Origin: Mesocentrotus franciscanus
Taxonomy: Eukaryota > Echinodermata > Echinoidea > Camarodonta > Strongylocentrotidae
Length of the DNA stretch: 64,000 bases
NCBI GenBank assembly: GCA_037976565.1
Contig: CP137669.1
Span: forward strand, 34,775,613-34,839,612
Reading direction: 5' to 3'
Made by a program: the position numbers and the translations under genes. Below the pieces are notes generated by a model that saw nothing but the letters and a program-made list of their open reading frames with translations, was not told the origin of the DNA and searched no databases. Below, piece by piece: positions 61,639 through 64,000 of the stretch (the first letter of the stretch is position 1; each line of letters starts with the position of its first letter).

Positions 61639-64000
61639 CTCTGACACTAATGAATGAGAATACAAACACACTGAACTTGAAGTATAGAAAAATGATTTAT
61701 TTTCATCAAATGCTCATGATCGTTATTTGTGAATTGTCTGGGTCCAGTCCCCAAATAGTCACCCTATTTGACCCATGACATTTGACCCTTCACAGTTAGA
61801 AACTTCATCTATTAAAGTCATGCAAAACAAAGTTGCAATCCTCACTTCAACCGTACGGTTTATAGGCTGACAACCTTTTTGTCAATAAATTAGATGGATG
61901 AAATGAGGCGACTATTTTGGGACAGGCTCCTGGCCTGATACAACAATACAAGATCACACTGAAAATATGGAAAGCTCGATCATCTTGAACAAAGGAAATG
62001 AAAGAATATGGACAATAAATACATCTCTTAGAAATACTATTTCCAGTTACACAAAATAGCATTATTGTCTGATCTTCAACAGAAAACTGGCTTTTGTAGT
62101 TGCTGTTGAGGAACAACATAATAGCAGATTTGAAAATATGGCATCTCCTCAATGATAAAGTTATAATACATGTACATGCACCTTCGGAACATAACATGCA
62201 TTATCTGTACACATCTTTGTTTCCCTGTAGGCATGACCTGTCGTCATTACCTTTGAAAGTACCTATCACCAAAAATACTTCACTCTGTATGTTAGGGTTT
62301 CCATTACTACATTTAAAAATATGATCTTCAAATTTAACTTTTATACAGAAATATCACAAATTTAAATTTCTATCTCAATAAATAGTAAAACAAGTTATGA
62401 GTAGACGAGTCATTTTAAATAGTCAATGCATATATCTGTATGCCCTGGCATAAGAAAGGGCTGTGCTTCCCCAAGTCCAACTTGGGTTCTGTGTGTGCAG
62501 TTGTGTGTGTGTGTGTGTGTGTGGGTGTGTGACTGATTTCATACATTCTAGCTAGAAAGTTGAAACCAATTTTTTTTTGGTAATAAGTACATATTACTGT
62601 CAATACACATGAAAACATTTGCTGACTGATTGAATACTAATTTAAAATGACGAAAAAGTACAAAAAGCCAACAATCTTTCAATACAATCAGCTATAGTCA
62701 TGTTCTTGAATATTTTTAAAAATAAGAATTTTCTAAAAAGGCAACTTCCAGTGTCTTTCACGAGAGTTAAACATTTGTATATTAAAGTCACATGATCTCC
62801 ATGTATTTTTATACTTAAAGATAAGCGACATACTTATCCGAATGATTAACTTGTCCCTTTAAAGATGTTTTTAATTTCCTGGGCTTTTATTCATAAAAAC
62901 TTTCAAAGCTAGTTGTTCACTAATTCAGTACATCATTAGTTTAATAACTTGGCCGAGTCAGGTTTTATAAACAAGGGTCCAGGTGAATTACCACATGCAT
63001 TACATTTCTATGTAGCTTAAAGTTAAGAAAATAGAAAGACATTTAAATATACATTATCTACAAGATATGTACATGTAAACATACCGTATATACATTCTTA
63101 AGTAGTTATCTTTATACATCATTAAAGATAAACAGAGATATATCAACATGAGATGTCTTCATAATCATTATGAGGGAGAAGTTTGATTATTCTAGCACAG
63201 CCTAAAGAAATTCCAAAATAAAATCTATTCTTTATGTTTCAGTAGCTAGAATCTAGTAGCACATTAAGAAAGAAGAACAAAACTCATTGAATAATGACAT
63301 TTATACCAACTTGGGGAAACATTATTCTGTTCAACGGATCAAGCTGGTACGTAGCAATTACATTACAAAGTAACTAAACTATTTTTAGTTAAGCCACATT
63401 AAAGTAGAATCTGTATTGCACTTACATGTAAATATAAATTTACATCCCAATTCAAGATATAACTAGCAAAAGCAACATGCTTTTTAAAAAGAAATAACAA
63501 AATCTATAAAATTTCTAAATGTTTTCCCAGGCAGGGTAAATAGTGTACAATGATAGACAATGAAATACATAACATGTCTGATGTAATTTTGAAATACGTT
63601 CTTCCAAATTTTTGACATGCATTTACATGATAAATTTTGAGGTAAATAACTTTTTGATATGAGGTTTGTGAATGTGAAGGGGAAGATAAATTTTACGCTG
63701 ACGGCAACGTGACGAAAAGTATTATGTTTTCACAATTCAAATGATCTTCAAATGAAGGAGTAGAAATATGACTTTAAAATGCAGATGATATGATTTTCAG
63801 ACAGGGAAATGCATCCCCTGAAATAAAAATAAAAATAAAAGAACTTCATATGAGCCTTCTACATAGAGACCCAGTACTGAACTTTTAACAATGTCATAAC
63901 CGAGTTTAACTAAAAACAACTACAACATCATCAAAATAAATTAGATTGCAGCAAATAGGATTAACAGCATTTACAAAATAATGAATGCACACAAAAATGA

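Larger units (their letters stand above)
59425..64000 (+). repeat. Large direct repeat, copy 2
   Basis: 4576 nt matching 51531-56115, starting at the first base after the N gap and running to the end of the window. It very likely continues beyond. Confidence 0.95.

Overview
This is a stretch of an animal nuclear genome: intron-rich, AT-rich, with GT-AG introns and many small repeats. The best guess is a marine invertebrate deuterostome, most likely a sea urchin. That rests on protein similarity, a TTAGGG-type telomere motif, tRNA-type SINEs and a foldback element built of inverted tandem repeats, all judged from memory without a database search.

Two conserved genes can be assembled exon by exon. 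On the minus strand (3198-17807) eight coding exons give a 324-residue PP1 catalytic subunit, closest to the beta isoform (PPP1CB). On the plus strand (23332-48796) twenty-five coding exons give a 1152-residue CFAP70 (formerly TTC18), a ciliary/flagellar axonemal TPR protein. Every exon junction used keeps the reading frame. The two genes are divergent, separated by about 5.5 kb that holds repeat debris, a hairpin around TTAGGG repeats, a tRNA-like sequence and one doubtful minus-strand signal-peptide exon. They do not look functionally linked.

Region by region: 1-3197, probable 3' UTR and downstream sequence of PPP1CB; 3198-17807, PPP1CB, with large introns rich in TACATG-type repeats and a partial copy of exon 6; 17808-23331, intergenic; 23332-48796, CFAP70, whose introns carry at least five families of short inverted-repeat elements, a tRNA-derived SINE and a 1.7-kb foldback element; 48797-about 50350, CFAP70 3' UTR; 50350-58821, noncoding; 58822-58924, the last codons of an unrecognised minus-strand gene cut by a 500-base N gap (58925-59424). 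After the gap, 59425-64000 repeats 51531-56115 almost base for base, which looks like two haplotypes joined in the assembly or else a very recent duplication.

No complete new gene system is evident. The most unusual items are a SINE whose 5' part resembles 7SL (SRP) RNA and which appears to share a central domain with the tRNA-headed SINE, the foldback element, the duplicated PP1 exon, and a candidate 36-nt in-frame microexon in CFAP70.
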